Shown: one piece after another, positions 8,176 through 15,472 of the stretch
Position numbering within the stretch: position 1 is the first letter of the stretch
How the letters are laid out: every line of letters starts with the position of its first letter
Translations under genes and position numbers: made by a program
The notes under the pieces: model-generated
Seen by the model: the letters and a program-made list of their open reading frames with translations, nothing else
Database searches by the model: none
What the model was told of the DNA's origin: nothing
Source of the DNA: Kribbella soli
GTDB lineage: Bacteria > Actinomycetota > Actinomycetes > Propionibacteriales > Kribbellaceae
Length of the DNA: 64,000 nt
Reading direction: 5' to 3'
NCBI RefSeq assembly: GCF_004331345.1
Contig: NZ_SJJZ01000001.1
Coordinates: 1,302,001-1,366,000 of the forward strand

Positions 8176-9599
8176 TGAACCTCCAGGACCTGCGCGACGA
8201 GCTCACCACCCGCGCCGCCTCCGCCGACCAGCACTCAGGTGACCTGCTGCCCGGTGTGCAGCAGAAGATCCGCCGCACCAAGCAGCGCCGCGCCTTCACC
8301 GCGCTCGGCGTGGTCGCCGTACTCGCGGCCGTCGCCGCCACCCTCGTCCCCACGATGAGCCCGACGCCACCAGCCGACAACCCACCCGAGGACTACACCA
8401 GGGACGGCCTCACGGTCCCAGGAACGGTCGGCAGCGACAAGTTGCTCAAGGCATGGATCGGCGACCGCGGCCAGAGCAGTCTGTCGTTCGCGTGGACCCC
8501 GACCACGGACTCGATCACCATCCACGCCAACTGCGAGGCCGCCGGCGCCATGTACGCGATCCGCTTCCGCATCAACGGCTGGTACCTCGGTGACGCGAGC
8601 TGCGACGCCGGCCCGAACGCGTGGGCGATGGACAGCGGCGTCACCCTCGCACCGGACTCGGCTTTCTGGCTGGCCTCCCCGGTCGGCAAGGCGGCGCGGG
8701 TCTCCGCCGATCTGATCGAGCTGGAGTCAGGCCGGCCGGCCGGCAAGGACAGCCGGATCTGGTTCGGCATCTACTCCACCTCGCCCAACCCGCCGAGCAG
8801 CAACGGCGCACCGGCACGGCTTGCGCCGGTGGATGCGGGCGCGTACCAAAAGGACGGAGTGGTCTACCGGAAGACGGTCGGTGGCGACACCCTGGCCGCC
8901 GCGCAGGTCGCCAACCTGGATCGCCTCGATGTGCGGTTCAGCTTCACTGCGACCGGAGCCAAGCTGGTCCTGCACCCGTTCTGTACGGCGAACTCGGGCT
9001 ACGTCGGCGACAACCCGCCGCACACCGTGGAGATGCGCGTCGGCTCCGGGCAGCCGGTAAAGGCCACCTGCGAGGCGAGCTCGACCGACGCCGTGAAAGG
9101 CAGCAGTCTCACGATCGACTCGCCGGTGCCGGCCGGGCAACGTGTCGACGTGGTTGCGAAGGTCTTGTCGACCAGCCCGCACCTCATCGGGATGCCGGCG
9201 GACGTCCGGTTGGGTCTGGGCGTCTACTTCCAGGGGCCGCAGCGAGTCATCGACGGGATGGAGCTTCCGGAGCAGACCGAGGTGGCCGGGTACCGGTACC
9301 GGCTTGCGGAGGTGAAGACCGCGCCCGGGCCGGACCGACGCCTCGCGACCGATACCCCGGCGGACCAGCCGTACGTCGTCGCCTACGGAGGCTCGCCCCT
9401 CGGCCCGGGCGGCGGGTTCCAGGCCAGCCTCACGGTCGGCAAGACCGAGACGGGCGTCGGCGTCGCATCGGACGCCGGCGGCATGGGCATCGGCTGGGAC
9501 GCACACGGTGCCTCCCCCTCCGAGCGCGCCACCCTGACGATCGCCGAAGGCAAACCCACCAAGGGAACGCTGATCCTGGCGATCTACCTACCGGACTAG
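8175..9599 (+). CDS. Membrane-anchored extracytoplasmic protein encoded with the ECF sigma factor
   Basis: 474 residues: a ~45-residue cytoplasmic N terminus rich in Arg/Lys just before a single membrane segment (FTALGVVAVLAAVAATLV), then a large outside part. The outside part shows two related modules, roughly residues 75-210 and 225-365, each with a beta-rich stretch, a cysteine pair and a similar RF-RINGW / EMRVGSG core, followed by a third beta-rich domain. The layout, with a sigma-proximal gene, short cytoplasmic head and one membrane pass, fits an anti-sigma-like membrane regulator, but no ZAS zinc motif (HxxxCxxC) is present. Function is inferred from context only. Confidence 0.75.
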   Translation: MNLQDLRDELTTRAASADQHSGDLLPGVQQKIRRTKQRRAFTALGVVAVLAAVAATLVPTMSPTPPADNPPEDYTRDGLTVPGTVGSDKLLKAWIGDRGQSSLSFAWTPTTDSITIHANCEAAGAMYAIRFRINGWYLGDASCDAGPNAWAMDSGVTLAPDSAFWLASPVGKAARVSADLIELESGRPAGKDSRIWFGIYSTSPNPPSSNGAPARLAPVDAGAYQKDGVVYRKTVGGDTLAAAQVANLDRLDVRFSFTATGAKLVLHPFCTANSGYVGDNPPHTVEMRVGSGQPVKATCEASSTDAVKGSSLTIDSPVPAGQRVDVVAKVLSTSPHLIGMPADVRLGLGVYFQGPQRVIDGMELPEQTEVAGYRYRLAEVKTAPGPDRRLATDTPADQPYVVAYGGSPLGPGGGFQASLTVGKTETGVGVASDAGGMGIGWDAHGASPSERATLTIAEGKPTKGTLILAIYLPD

Positions 9600-9602
9600 G
9601 TC

Positions 9603-10355
9603 CTAGACCCAGCTGTGCAGGTCGGCGGCGTCCTTGGTGAACTGCTCGGGTGAGTCGTCCGCGACGAACTCCAGCAGCGCGTTGATCTCGCGAGGCTCGG
9701 CGGCCAGGCGGTCGAGGACCGGCCGCCACAGCGACTCCCGGGCCGCGAGCGGCAGCCGATTGTTCGACGGCCACCACGAGAACACGTGCACCGTGCTCAG
9801 CCACGGCATCAGCGCCTCGAGCTGCTGGAGGCACGCCGCGTCGTCGAGATCGACCGGCGGCTGCCAATACGTCGTGAGGTTCGGCGCGCCGACGTCCAGC
9901 AGCAGGGTGATCGTCGAGTCGACCTCGTCGGTGAGCGTGTTGCGGTGGAACTCCATCGCGATCTCGATCCCCGCGCCGGCAGCCATGTCGGCGAGCTCGC
10001 CCAGTCCACGGGTCACCGCCATCCGGTCACCGACGCCCGCATCCGCCGTACCGACGTTGCCTGCCCAGACCCGGATCCGGCGTGCGCCGAGCGCCTCGGC
10101 GGTGGCGATCGCGGAGCGCATCTCCTCGCGGTCCACGCTGCCGGCCCGCAGGTAGGAGCCGTACGCCGCGACTTGCAGGCCGTGCACCTCGGTCAGGTTC
10201 CGCACCCGCTTGGCGTTGACCAGGTTCCCGAGCGGGACATGCACGTCACCGCCCCATTCGATCGCCGCGAGCCCGGACTTCGCTGCCACCTCCACCACCT
10301 GGTCGACCGGCAACTGGCGAAACGTCACCGAGACCAGACCGGTCCTCACACCCAC
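9603..10355 (-). CDS. Sugar phosphate isomerase/epimerase-family TIM-barrel protein
   Basis: 250-residue AP-endonuclease-2-like TIM barrel, as in xylose isomerase-like and hexulose epimerase proteins. Visible features are the opening GLVSVTFRQLP, the metal-site candidates IEWGGDVH, EFHRNT and a C-terminal EFVADD acidic residue. Substrate unknown; these enzymes usually isomerise or epimerise sugars or inositol derivatives with a divalent metal in the cytoplasm. GTG 10355 is chosen for its AGGAGG site five bases upstream (10361-10366). It converges on the sigma-associated gene, with the stop codons separated by three bases. Confidence 0.8.
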   Translation of the reverse strand: MGVRTGLVSVTFRQLPVDQVVEVAAKSGLAAIEWGGDVHVPLGNLVNAKRVRNLTEVHGLQVAAYGSYLRAGSVDREEMRSAIATAEALGARRIRVWAGNVGTADAGVGDRMAVTRGLGELADMAAGAGIEIAMEFHRNTLTDEVDSTITLLLDVGAPNLTTYWQPPVDLDDAACLQQLEALMPWLSTVHVFSWWPSNNRLPLAARESLWRPVLDRLAAEPREINALLEFVADDSPEQFTKDAADLHSWV

Positions 10356-10418
10356 GCGCGCCTCCTGGTGTTCACCCCTCCATCCAACCGCATCACACCA
10401 GCGGTCTCACCTCACGCG

Positions 10419-11009
10419 TCACCCGATGGACGGTCGCCTGTCCGGCGCCTGCCTTGCTCTGATGGCATCCACGCCTTTCTTGACGGCAACCACCGGAGCG
10501 GCCACCGCACCGGCGGCACCAGCAGCAGCACCGGCGCCGGCTTCAGCGCCGGCAGCAGCACCCTTGGCAGCAGCAGGTGCCTGGGACGGTCCACCGGGCG
10601 CCTTCTTGGCCGCCGCCTCCGCGGCGAACACAACCGCGTGCGCAATGTAGTCCTGGGCGCGCCCGGTCCGCTCCGAGTCCATGGTGTTCGTCCGATCGTC
10701 CGCGGCCAGCAACTCCGCCGCCAGCGTTCGCGCCGCCGATGCTTCCGGCCGCGCCTGGTCCTGCTCGACGTGCGGTCGATCGTTGCTGGCCAGGTAGTCG
10801 CTGAACGGCTCCGCTTCCGGACTGTCCTGGTCGCCGACGGTCGCCGCGACCACATCGCGGTGCGCCCCCATGGCCTCCGCTGCGATCGCCTGCCGAACGC
10901 GCTGTCCGGCCAGCACGCGATCCTCAGCGGTGAGACTGGCCGATGCGAGCGCCGACCGTGTGACGTCGTCGGTCAACTCGTCGATGAGCTTGCCGCGGGA
11001 CTGCGCCAT
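10419..11009 (-). CDS. Hypothetical protein with Ala-rich C terminus
   Basis: 196 residues of no recognised family. The first ~150 are charged and helical, including a conserved-looking DDRTNTMDSERTGRAQDYIAHAVVFA segment. The end is a low-complexity Ala/Gly/Pro tract followed by a basic tail. ATG 11009 is selected because an AGGAGG lies seven bases upstream. The gene is divergent from rarD. No signal peptide; the Ala-rich stretch could be taken for a membrane helix but is interrupted by Lys and Pro. Function unknown. Confidence 0.65.
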   Translation of the reverse strand: MAQSRGKLIDELTDDVTRSALASASLTAEDRVLAGQRVRQAIAAEAMGAHRDVVAATVGDQDSPEAEPFSDYLASNDRPHVEQDQARPEASAARTLAAELLAADDRTNTMDSERTGRAQDYIAHAVVFAAEAAAKKAPGGPSQAPAAAKGAAAGAEAGAGAAAGAAGAVAAPVVAVKKGVDAIRARQAPDRRPSIG

Positions 11010-11096
11010 GCGATTCCTCCTGTGGTCCGTGGCCGAAGTGCGCACAGCCTATCCACGCGGGGAGGCCGCGGCCGTCTCACGTCATGAGCAAAGCGA

Positions 11097-11126
11097 TTGG
11101 ATGCGACTGTCGATCAGGCATAGTCT
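11097..11126 (+). promoter_or_regulatory. Predicted leaderless promoter of rarD
   Basis: TTGGAT (11097-11102), an 18-base spacer and TAGTCT (11121-11126) precede GTG 11134 by seven bases, so transcription would start at or next to the start codon. Confidence 0.55.
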
Positions 11127-11133
11127 GGCCGAC

Positions 11134-12051
11134 GTGCCAGAACAGCGAAAAGGGTTTACCTATGGGTTCGCCGCGTACCTGATCTGGGGTCTGTTCCCGC
11201 TGTACTGGAAGCTTCTCGACCAGTCCGGGGCTCTCGAGCTGCTGGCCCACCGGGTGCTCTGGTCGCTGGTCACGATCGTGATCCTGGTCGCCGTACTGCG
11301 GAAGCTCGCCGCCGTGAAGGCCCTGCTCGCGGAACCACGGCGGCGGTGGCCGTTGATCGCCGCGGCGTTCCTGATCTCGGCGAACTGGGGCACCTACATC
11401 TGGGCCGTCAACAACGGCCACGTCGTGGAGACCTCGCTCGGGTACTTCATCACGCCGCTGTTCACGGTCCTGCTCGGCGTCTTCGTCCTCAAGGAACGAC
11501 TCCGGCCGGTGCAGTGGACCGCGCTGGGGATCGCCTTCGTGGCCGTCGCCGGCCTGACCGTCGAGAACGGGCGGCCGCCGTGGGTGGCGATCATCCTCAC
11601 GTTCTCGTTCGGGTTCTACGGGCTGGCGAAGAAGCAGGCCGGCGCCGGCGCGATCGAGGGCACGGCGATCGAGTCCGGCACCGTCGTACCGTTCGCGGTC
11701 GTGGGGATCATCGCCCTCGGGCTGCAGGGCGACGCGACGGTCACCCACCACGGGACGGCGTACCTCGTGCTCGTGCTGCTGACCGGGCCGATCACCGCCG
11801 TACCGCTGCTGCTCTTCGGGGCCGCGGCGACCCGGGTCTCGATGACGACGCTCGGGCTGCTGAACTACATCGCGCCGATCATGCAGTTCATCTGCGGCCT
11901 GGTGATCTTCCACGAGCAGATGACGCCGATGCGCTGGCTCGGTTTCGGCCTGGTGTGGGTCGCGCTGGCGCTGTTCACCTTCGACAGCATGCACACCCGC
12001 CGCCGCAACCTCGCCCTCGAACGCGCCGCGGTCACTGCTTCCGCAGTGTGA
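11134..12051 (+). CDS. rarD: EamA-family transporter RarD
   Basis: 305-residue, ten-segment drug/metabolite transporter of the EamA/RarD type (chloramphenicol-sensitive protein RarD family). Hallmarks are FTYGFAAYLIWGLFPLYWKLL at the start, ISANWGTYIWAVNNGHVVETSLGYFI in the middle, and a final positively charged tail. Transported substrate is not known. GTG 11134 is chosen because the family usually begins a few residues before KGFTYG and a good -10 sits just upstream; ATG 11101 would overlap the -35. It faces away from the Ala-rich hypothetical gene. Confidence 0.85.
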   Translation: MPEQRKGFTYGFAAYLIWGLFPLYWKLLDQSGALELLAHRVLWSLVTIVILVAVLRKLAAVKALLAEPRRRWPLIAAAFLISANWGTYIWAVNNGHVVETSLGYFITPLFTVLLGVFVLKERLRPVQWTALGIAFVAVAGLTVENGRPPWVAIILTFSFGFYGLAKKQAGAGAIEGTAIESGTVVPFAVVGIIALGLQGDATVTHHGTAYLVLVLLTGPITAVPLLLFGAAATRVSMTTLGLLNYIAPIMQFICGLVIFHEQMTPMRWLGFGLVWVALALFTFDSMHTRRRNLALERAAVTASAV

Positions 12052-12073
12052 TTGTTCGACCGCGCTTCGCTTT

Positions 12074-12089
12074 CTTAGGTCAACCTAAG
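12074..12089. promoter_or_regulatory. DtxR/IdeR-like palindrome upstream of phoX
   Basis: A perfect 7-bp inverted repeat with 2-base centre contains TTAGG-N4-CCTAA, the core spacing of the DtxR/IdeR iron box, matching about 13 of 19 consensus positions. It lies ten bases upstream of the PHO box. Iron control is inferred, not shown. Confidence 0.45.
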
Positions 12090-12098
12090 CCGTGTGAC

Positions 12099-12120
12099 GT
12101 TCACCTGACCTTCACTCGGT
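12099..12120 (+). promoter_or_regulatory. PHO box (PhoP operator) of phoX
   Basis: Two 11-base direct repeat units, GTTCACCTGAC (12099-12109) and CTTCACTCGGT (12110-12120), match the PHO box repeats known from Streptomyces PhoP targets. The second unit covers the -35 position of the predicted promoter, as expected for phosphate-starvation activation. Confidence 0.65.
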
Positions 12121-12136
12121 CGGCTCTCAGCTTCCC

Positions 12137-12142
12137 TAGGGT
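12137..12142 (+). promoter_or_regulatory. -10 element of phoX, leaderless transcript predicted
   Basis: TAGGGT sits eight bases before GTG 12151. No -35 consensus is visible; the PHO box occupies that place. Confidence 0.5.
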
Positions 12143-12150
12143 CGCTGATC

Positions 12151-14217
12151 GTGACCAAGTTCCTGCCGCTGATCAGTCAGATCGGCACCCGCCACGGGTC
12201 CCGCTCCCTGCGCACCTGCGAGTACAAGTGCGCGAACCAGTGCGACCACTCCGAGCCGAACACGTCCGGCAACGAGCACATCCAGACCGTGATGCGGTCC
12301 GCGTTCAGCCGCCGCAAGGTGCTCGCGATCGGCGCGGCCGGCGTCGGCGCCGCCGGTGTCGCCACGCTCGCGGTGAACGCGCCCGCGATCGCCGACCAGA
12401 CCAGCCGGGGGTCGGGCAACGGATCCGGCAACGGCTCCTTCCCCGGCTTCGGCCACCGCAGTGAGCTGACGCACAGCGTCGTACCGCCGAACCGTCAGGA
12501 CGACATCGTCGTACCGCAGGGGTACGACCAGGCCGTGATCATCGGCTGGGGCGACCCGGTCCTGCCGGGCGCGCCGAAGTTCGACCCGTACAAGCAGTCC
12601 GCCGAGGCGCAGGCGCGGCAGTTCGGGTACAACAACGACTACACGATGATCGTGCCGCTGCGCGACGATCGGGTGGCGTTGCTGGTCTGCAACCACGAGT
12701 ACACCGACGAGAACCTGATGTTCCCGACCGGCAAGTACTCGACCGCCGAGATCGCGAAGATCGGGATGGCCGCACACGGCATGGCCGTCGTCCAGATCGA
12801 GCGCGTCGGCCGCAAGGGCGAATGGCGCCGCGACAAGCAACTGTCCCGCTACAACCGCCGGATCACCGCGTCCACCAAGTTCGAGGTGACCGGGCCGGCG
12901 GCCGCGGACGCCCGCGTCGGGAAGGTTGCCTACGGCACCTTCGGGAACTGCTCCGGCGGCGTGACGCCGTGGGGCACGATCCTGTCCGGCGAGGAGAACT
13001 TCAACGGGTACTACGACGTGAGCGGCACGATCCCCGCCGAGCACGTGGATTCCTACAAGCGGTACGGCGTACCGACGACTGTCACCAAGTCCGCGCGGCA
13101 GTGGAGCGTCGTCGACGCGCGGTTCGACCTGACCAAGACGCCGACCGAGGTCTACAGGTCCGGCTGGGTGGTCGAGGTCGACCCGTACGACCCGCGGTCG
13201 ACGCCGAAGAAGCGGAGCATGCTCGGCCGCCTCAAGCACGAGGGCGCGACCACCACGATCACCGCCGACGGGCGGATCGCGGTGTACACCGGCGACGACG
13301 AGAAGGGGGAGTACCTCTACAAGTTCGTCTCGGCCGGCAAGTACGACCCGAAGAACCGCAAGAACAACTTCGGCCTGCTCGACGAGGGCACGCTGTACGT
13401 CGCCAAGTTCACCGGCGACGGCACCACGGACGGCGTGTACGACGGTATCGGCCAATGGATCCCGCTGACCTCGGACACGAAGTCGTTCGTCGACGGCATG
13501 TCCGTGCAGGAGGTGCTGATCAACACCCGGGTCGCCGGTGACAAGGTCGGCGCCACCCGGATGGACCGCCCCGAGGACGTCGAACGGAACCCGGTCAACG
13601 GCCGGATCTACGCGGCGCTGACGAACAACGACAAGCGCGGCGGCAGCTTCCCGGTCGACGAGGCGAACCCGCTCGCCGTCTCGCACGTGCGGGAGACGCT
13701 CGGCGGACCGCTGATCGAGAAGGCCGGCAACCGCAACGGGTACATCCTCGAGATCAGCGAAGAGGGCGACGACGCGGCCAGGACCGGCTTCTTCTGGACC
13801 CTGTTCCTGGTCTGCGGCGACCCGGCCGCACAGGAGACGTACTTCGGCGGCTTCGACAAGGCGAAGGTCAGCCCGATCTCCTGCCCGGACAACGTCGCGT
13901 TCGACGGCTCCGGCAACCTGTGGATCTCCACCGACGGCAACGTGCTCGGCTCGAACGACGGCATCTTCACCGTCCCGGTCGCGGGCCCGAACCGCGGCCA
14001 GGTCAAGCAGTTCCTGTCCGTGCCGCTCGCCTCCGAGGCGTGCGGGCCACTGGTCTCGGACGACGACAAGACCGCGTTCGTCGCCGTACAGCACCCGGGC
14101 GAGACCGACACCGCGACGTTCGAGAAGCCCAGCTCGACCTGGCCGCACACCGACAAGTTCCCGCGCCCCGCGATCGCCTGCGTCTGGCGCCGCGACGGCG
14201 GCCGCGTCGGCAGCTGA
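12151..14217 (+). CDS. phoX: PhoX-family alkaline phosphatase, Tat-exported
   Basis: 688-residue DUF839/PhoX phosphatase that releases phosphate from organic esters outside the cell. The N terminus carries the family's CEYKCANQC cysteine motif (C23, C27, C31) ahead of a twin-arginine signal (SRRKVLAIG, residues 53-61) and an alanine-rich h-region, so export should be folded, through Tat. PhoX enzymes use a calcium and iron centre; acidic and Cys/Asn segments such as GNCSGG, SGEENFNGY, GDDEKGEYLYKFVS and the closing CPDN/EACGP blocks are present. PHO box, iron-box-like palindrome and -10 lie just upstream; a strong terminator follows. Confidence 0.92.
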   Translation: MTKFLPLISQIGTRHGSRSLRTCEYKCANQCDHSEPNTSGNEHIQTVMRSAFSRRKVLAIGAAGVGAAGVATLAVNAPAIADQTSRGSGNGSGNGSFPGFGHRSELTHSVVPPNRQDDIVVPQGYDQAVIIGWGDPVLPGAPKFDPYKQSAEAQARQFGYNNDYTMIVPLRDDRVALLVCNHEYTDENLMFPTGKYSTAEIAKIGMAAHGMAVVQIERVGRKGEWRRDKQLSRYNRRITASTKFEVTGPAAADARVGKVAYGTFGNCSGGVTPWGTILSGEENFNGYYDVSGTIPAEHVDSYKRYGVPTTVTKSARQWSVVDARFDLTKTPTEVYRSGWVVEVDPYDPRSTPKKRSMLGRLKHEGATTTITADGRIAVYTGDDEKGEYLYKFVSAGKYDPKNRKNNFGLLDEGTLYVAKFTGDGTTDGVYDGIGQWIPLTSDTKSFVDGMSVQEVLINTRVAGDKVGATRMDRPEDVERNPVNGRIYAALTNNDKRGGSFPVDEANPLAVSHVRETLGGPLIEKAGNRNGYILEISEEGDDAARTGFFWTLFLVCGDPAAQETYFGGFDKAKVSPISCPDNVAFDGSGNLWISTDGNVLGSNDGIFTVPVAGPNRGQVKQFLSVPLASEACGPLVSDDDKTAFVAVQHPGETDTATFEKPSSTWPHTDKFPRPAIACVWRRDGGRVGS

Positions 14218-14225
14218 GCGCTCTC

Positions 14226-14253
14226 GAGGCCCGGCGCTCCGGCGCCGGGCCTC
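14226..14253 (+). terminator. Rho-independent-like terminator after phoX
   Basis: A perfect 12-bp GC stem with TCCG loop begins nine bases after the phoX stop codon. Only a short CTTG follows the stem. Confidence 0.8.
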
Positions 14254-14264
14254 TTGACGATCGC

Positions 14265-14291
14265 TATCCTGGACATCTAATATCCAGGATA
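14265..14291. promoter_or_regulatory. 27-bp operator overlapping the rrf2 start codon
   Basis: Perfect 9-bp inverted repeat TATCCTGGA / TCCAGGATA with a 9-base spacer. The right arm ends on the A of the ATG at 14291 and the left arm may include a -10 (TATCCT). It is probably the autoregulatory site of the Rrf2 protein. Confidence 0.65.
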
Positions 14292-14773
14292 TGAAGATGA
14301 ACGAGGGCGTCGAGTGGGCGATGCACAGCTGCGTGAATCTGAGCTGGGCACCCGGCGAGGCGGTCACCGCCAAACGGCTCGCGGCCTTCTACAACCTGCC
14401 CACGGCGTACCTGAACAAGCAGCTCCAGGCGCTCACCCGGGCCGGCATCCTCACCTCGGTCTCGGGTCCGAAGGGCGGCTTCCAGCTGGCCCGCGACCCG
14501 CGCGACATCAGCTTGCTCGACATCGTCGTCGCCATCGACGGGCCGGACGACGCGTTCCGCTGCATGGAGATCCTCAAGGAAGGTCCGGGCGCCGACGCGC
14601 GGGCCGACTACACCAAGATCTGCGTGATCTCGCAGGCGATGCGCGGCGCCGAGCTGACCTACCGCCGCGAGCTGGCGAACCGCTCGATCGCGGACATCGC
14701 GGCCGAGGTCGTCCGGCTGAACCCGAGCGCCCCGGACAACACCCGCAACCGCTTCGCCAACCTCAAGTCGTGA
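14291..14773 (+). CDS. Rrf2-family transcriptional regulator
   Basis: 160-residue Rrf2 protein: N-terminal winged helix with AKRLAAFYNLPTAYLNKQLQALTRAGIL and the wing SGPKGGFQLARDP. Iron-sulfur members such as IscR and NsrR carry three closely spaced cysteines after this wing; here only C91 and C111 remain, 20 residues apart, plus C14 in helix 1, so a standard cluster is unlikely. It may sense thiols, electrophiles or a small ligand, as in YwnA-like members. The operator covers its own start, and a cupin gene follows on the same strand after ~100 bases. Confidence 0.88.
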   Translation: MKMNEGVEWAMHSCVNLSWAPGEAVTAKRLAAFYNLPTAYLNKQLQALTRAGILTSVSGPKGGFQLARDPRDISLLDIVVAIDGPDDAFRCMEILKEGPGADARADYTKICVISQAMRGAELTYRRELANRSIADIAAEVVRLNPSAPDNTRNRFANLKS

Positions 14774-14786
14774 TAGCGGATCCCCA

Positions 14787-14845
14787 CGCAGGCAGAACCC
14801 CCGAAATCCGCCGTTCGCGGCACGAAAACGGCGCTTCTGCCTGCG
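14787..14845. repeat. 59-nt compound palindrome between rrf2 and cupin genes
   Basis: Outer arms of 11 perfect bases (14787-14797 and 14835-14845) enclose a second 7-bp inverted repeat (14809-14815 and 14827-14833). It could form a cruciform or a two-part RNA hairpin acting as terminator or attenuator. Its length and core (TTTTCG, CGAA and CGG on the minus strand) resemble the element at 47664-47722. Confidence 0.6.
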
Positions 14846-14876
14846 CAGCCGCACCCCACCAACCGAAGGAGACCCC

Positions 14877-15332
14877 ATGACCACCCTGATCCGCGCCACC
14901 AACGCCGAGAACCTGGCCGCGAGCGGTGTCACATTGCTGGCCGACGTACCCGACACCGACGGGCACCTGACCAGCCACCGCTCGATCTTCCAGCCCGGCA
15001 AGGAAGGCGCTCCCCCGCACCTGCACCGCGAGGCCGCCGAACTGTTCTTCGTCCTGAGCGGCTCACTCCGCGTCCTCACCGGCGAGAACCTCGTCGAGCT
15101 CCACCAGGGCGACTTCCTGCACGTCCCACCCAACACCGCCCACGCCTTCGAGGCCGCCGGCAGCGAACCGGCCGAGGTCCTGTTCGTCCTCACCAACGCC
15201 AAGCCCCGCTTCGGCTACTACCGCCTCCTGGAAGGCGCCTACCGCGGCGAGACGGACTGGGCCGAGGTAGCCAAGACCAGCGACCTCTACGACAACCACT
15301 ACGTCGAAAGCCCCACCTGGCAGAACCGCTGA
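14877..15332 (+). CDS. Cupin-domain protein
   Basis: 151-residue single-domain cupin. Motif 1 gives PPHLHREAAELFFVLSG with His48, His50 and Glu55, and motif 2 gives PPNTAHAF with His89, a complete metal-binding set. The tail (FGYYRLLEGAYRGETDW) is longer than in minimal cupins. Such proteins may be dioxygenases, isomerases or binding proteins; the substrate is unknown. GAAGGAGACC lies before ATG 14877. Position behind an Rrf2 regulator suggests it is the regulated partner, perhaps in handling a reactive small molecule, which is inference. Confidence 0.85.
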   Translation: MTTLIRATNAENLAASGVTLLADVPDTDGHLTSHRSIFQPGKEGAPPHLHREAAELFFVLSGSLRVLTGENLVELHQGDFLHVPPNTAHAFEAAGSEPAEVLFVLTNAKPRFGYYRLLEGAYRGETDWAEVAKTSDLYDNHYVESPTWQNR

Positions 15333-15390
15333 CTCCTGATCAGCGGACAGGCCACGTTCGCGGTCAGTGATGTGCGACACGGGACGTCAC

Positions 15391-15472
15391 ACTCTCGCTC
15401 GCTGCGGTGTCGTATGGGTGACCGAGGGAGGTCGGGCATGCAGCGTCCATCGAGCAACCTGCGAGCGAGAGT
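15391..15472. repeat. Long-range 12-bp inverted repeat spanning the cytochrome b start
   Basis: Arms 15391-15402 and 15461-15472 are perfectly complementary and flank the ribosome-binding site (GGGAGG, 15426-15431) and ATG 15438. If both arms are in the mRNA they could close a loop around the start; chance occurrence in GC-rich DNA is possible. Confidence 0.4.

Noticed and set aside
9588..9608. Small palindrome CTAGG-T-CCTAG at convergent gene ends
   Set aside because: It arises from two facing TAG stop codons and is too short for a useful terminator.
12136..14373. A 745-codon open frame antisense to phoX
   Set aside because: High-G+C codon bias opens long antisense frames; the translation is Arg/Val/Gly-rich without family motifs, while the opposite strand encodes a complete PhoX.
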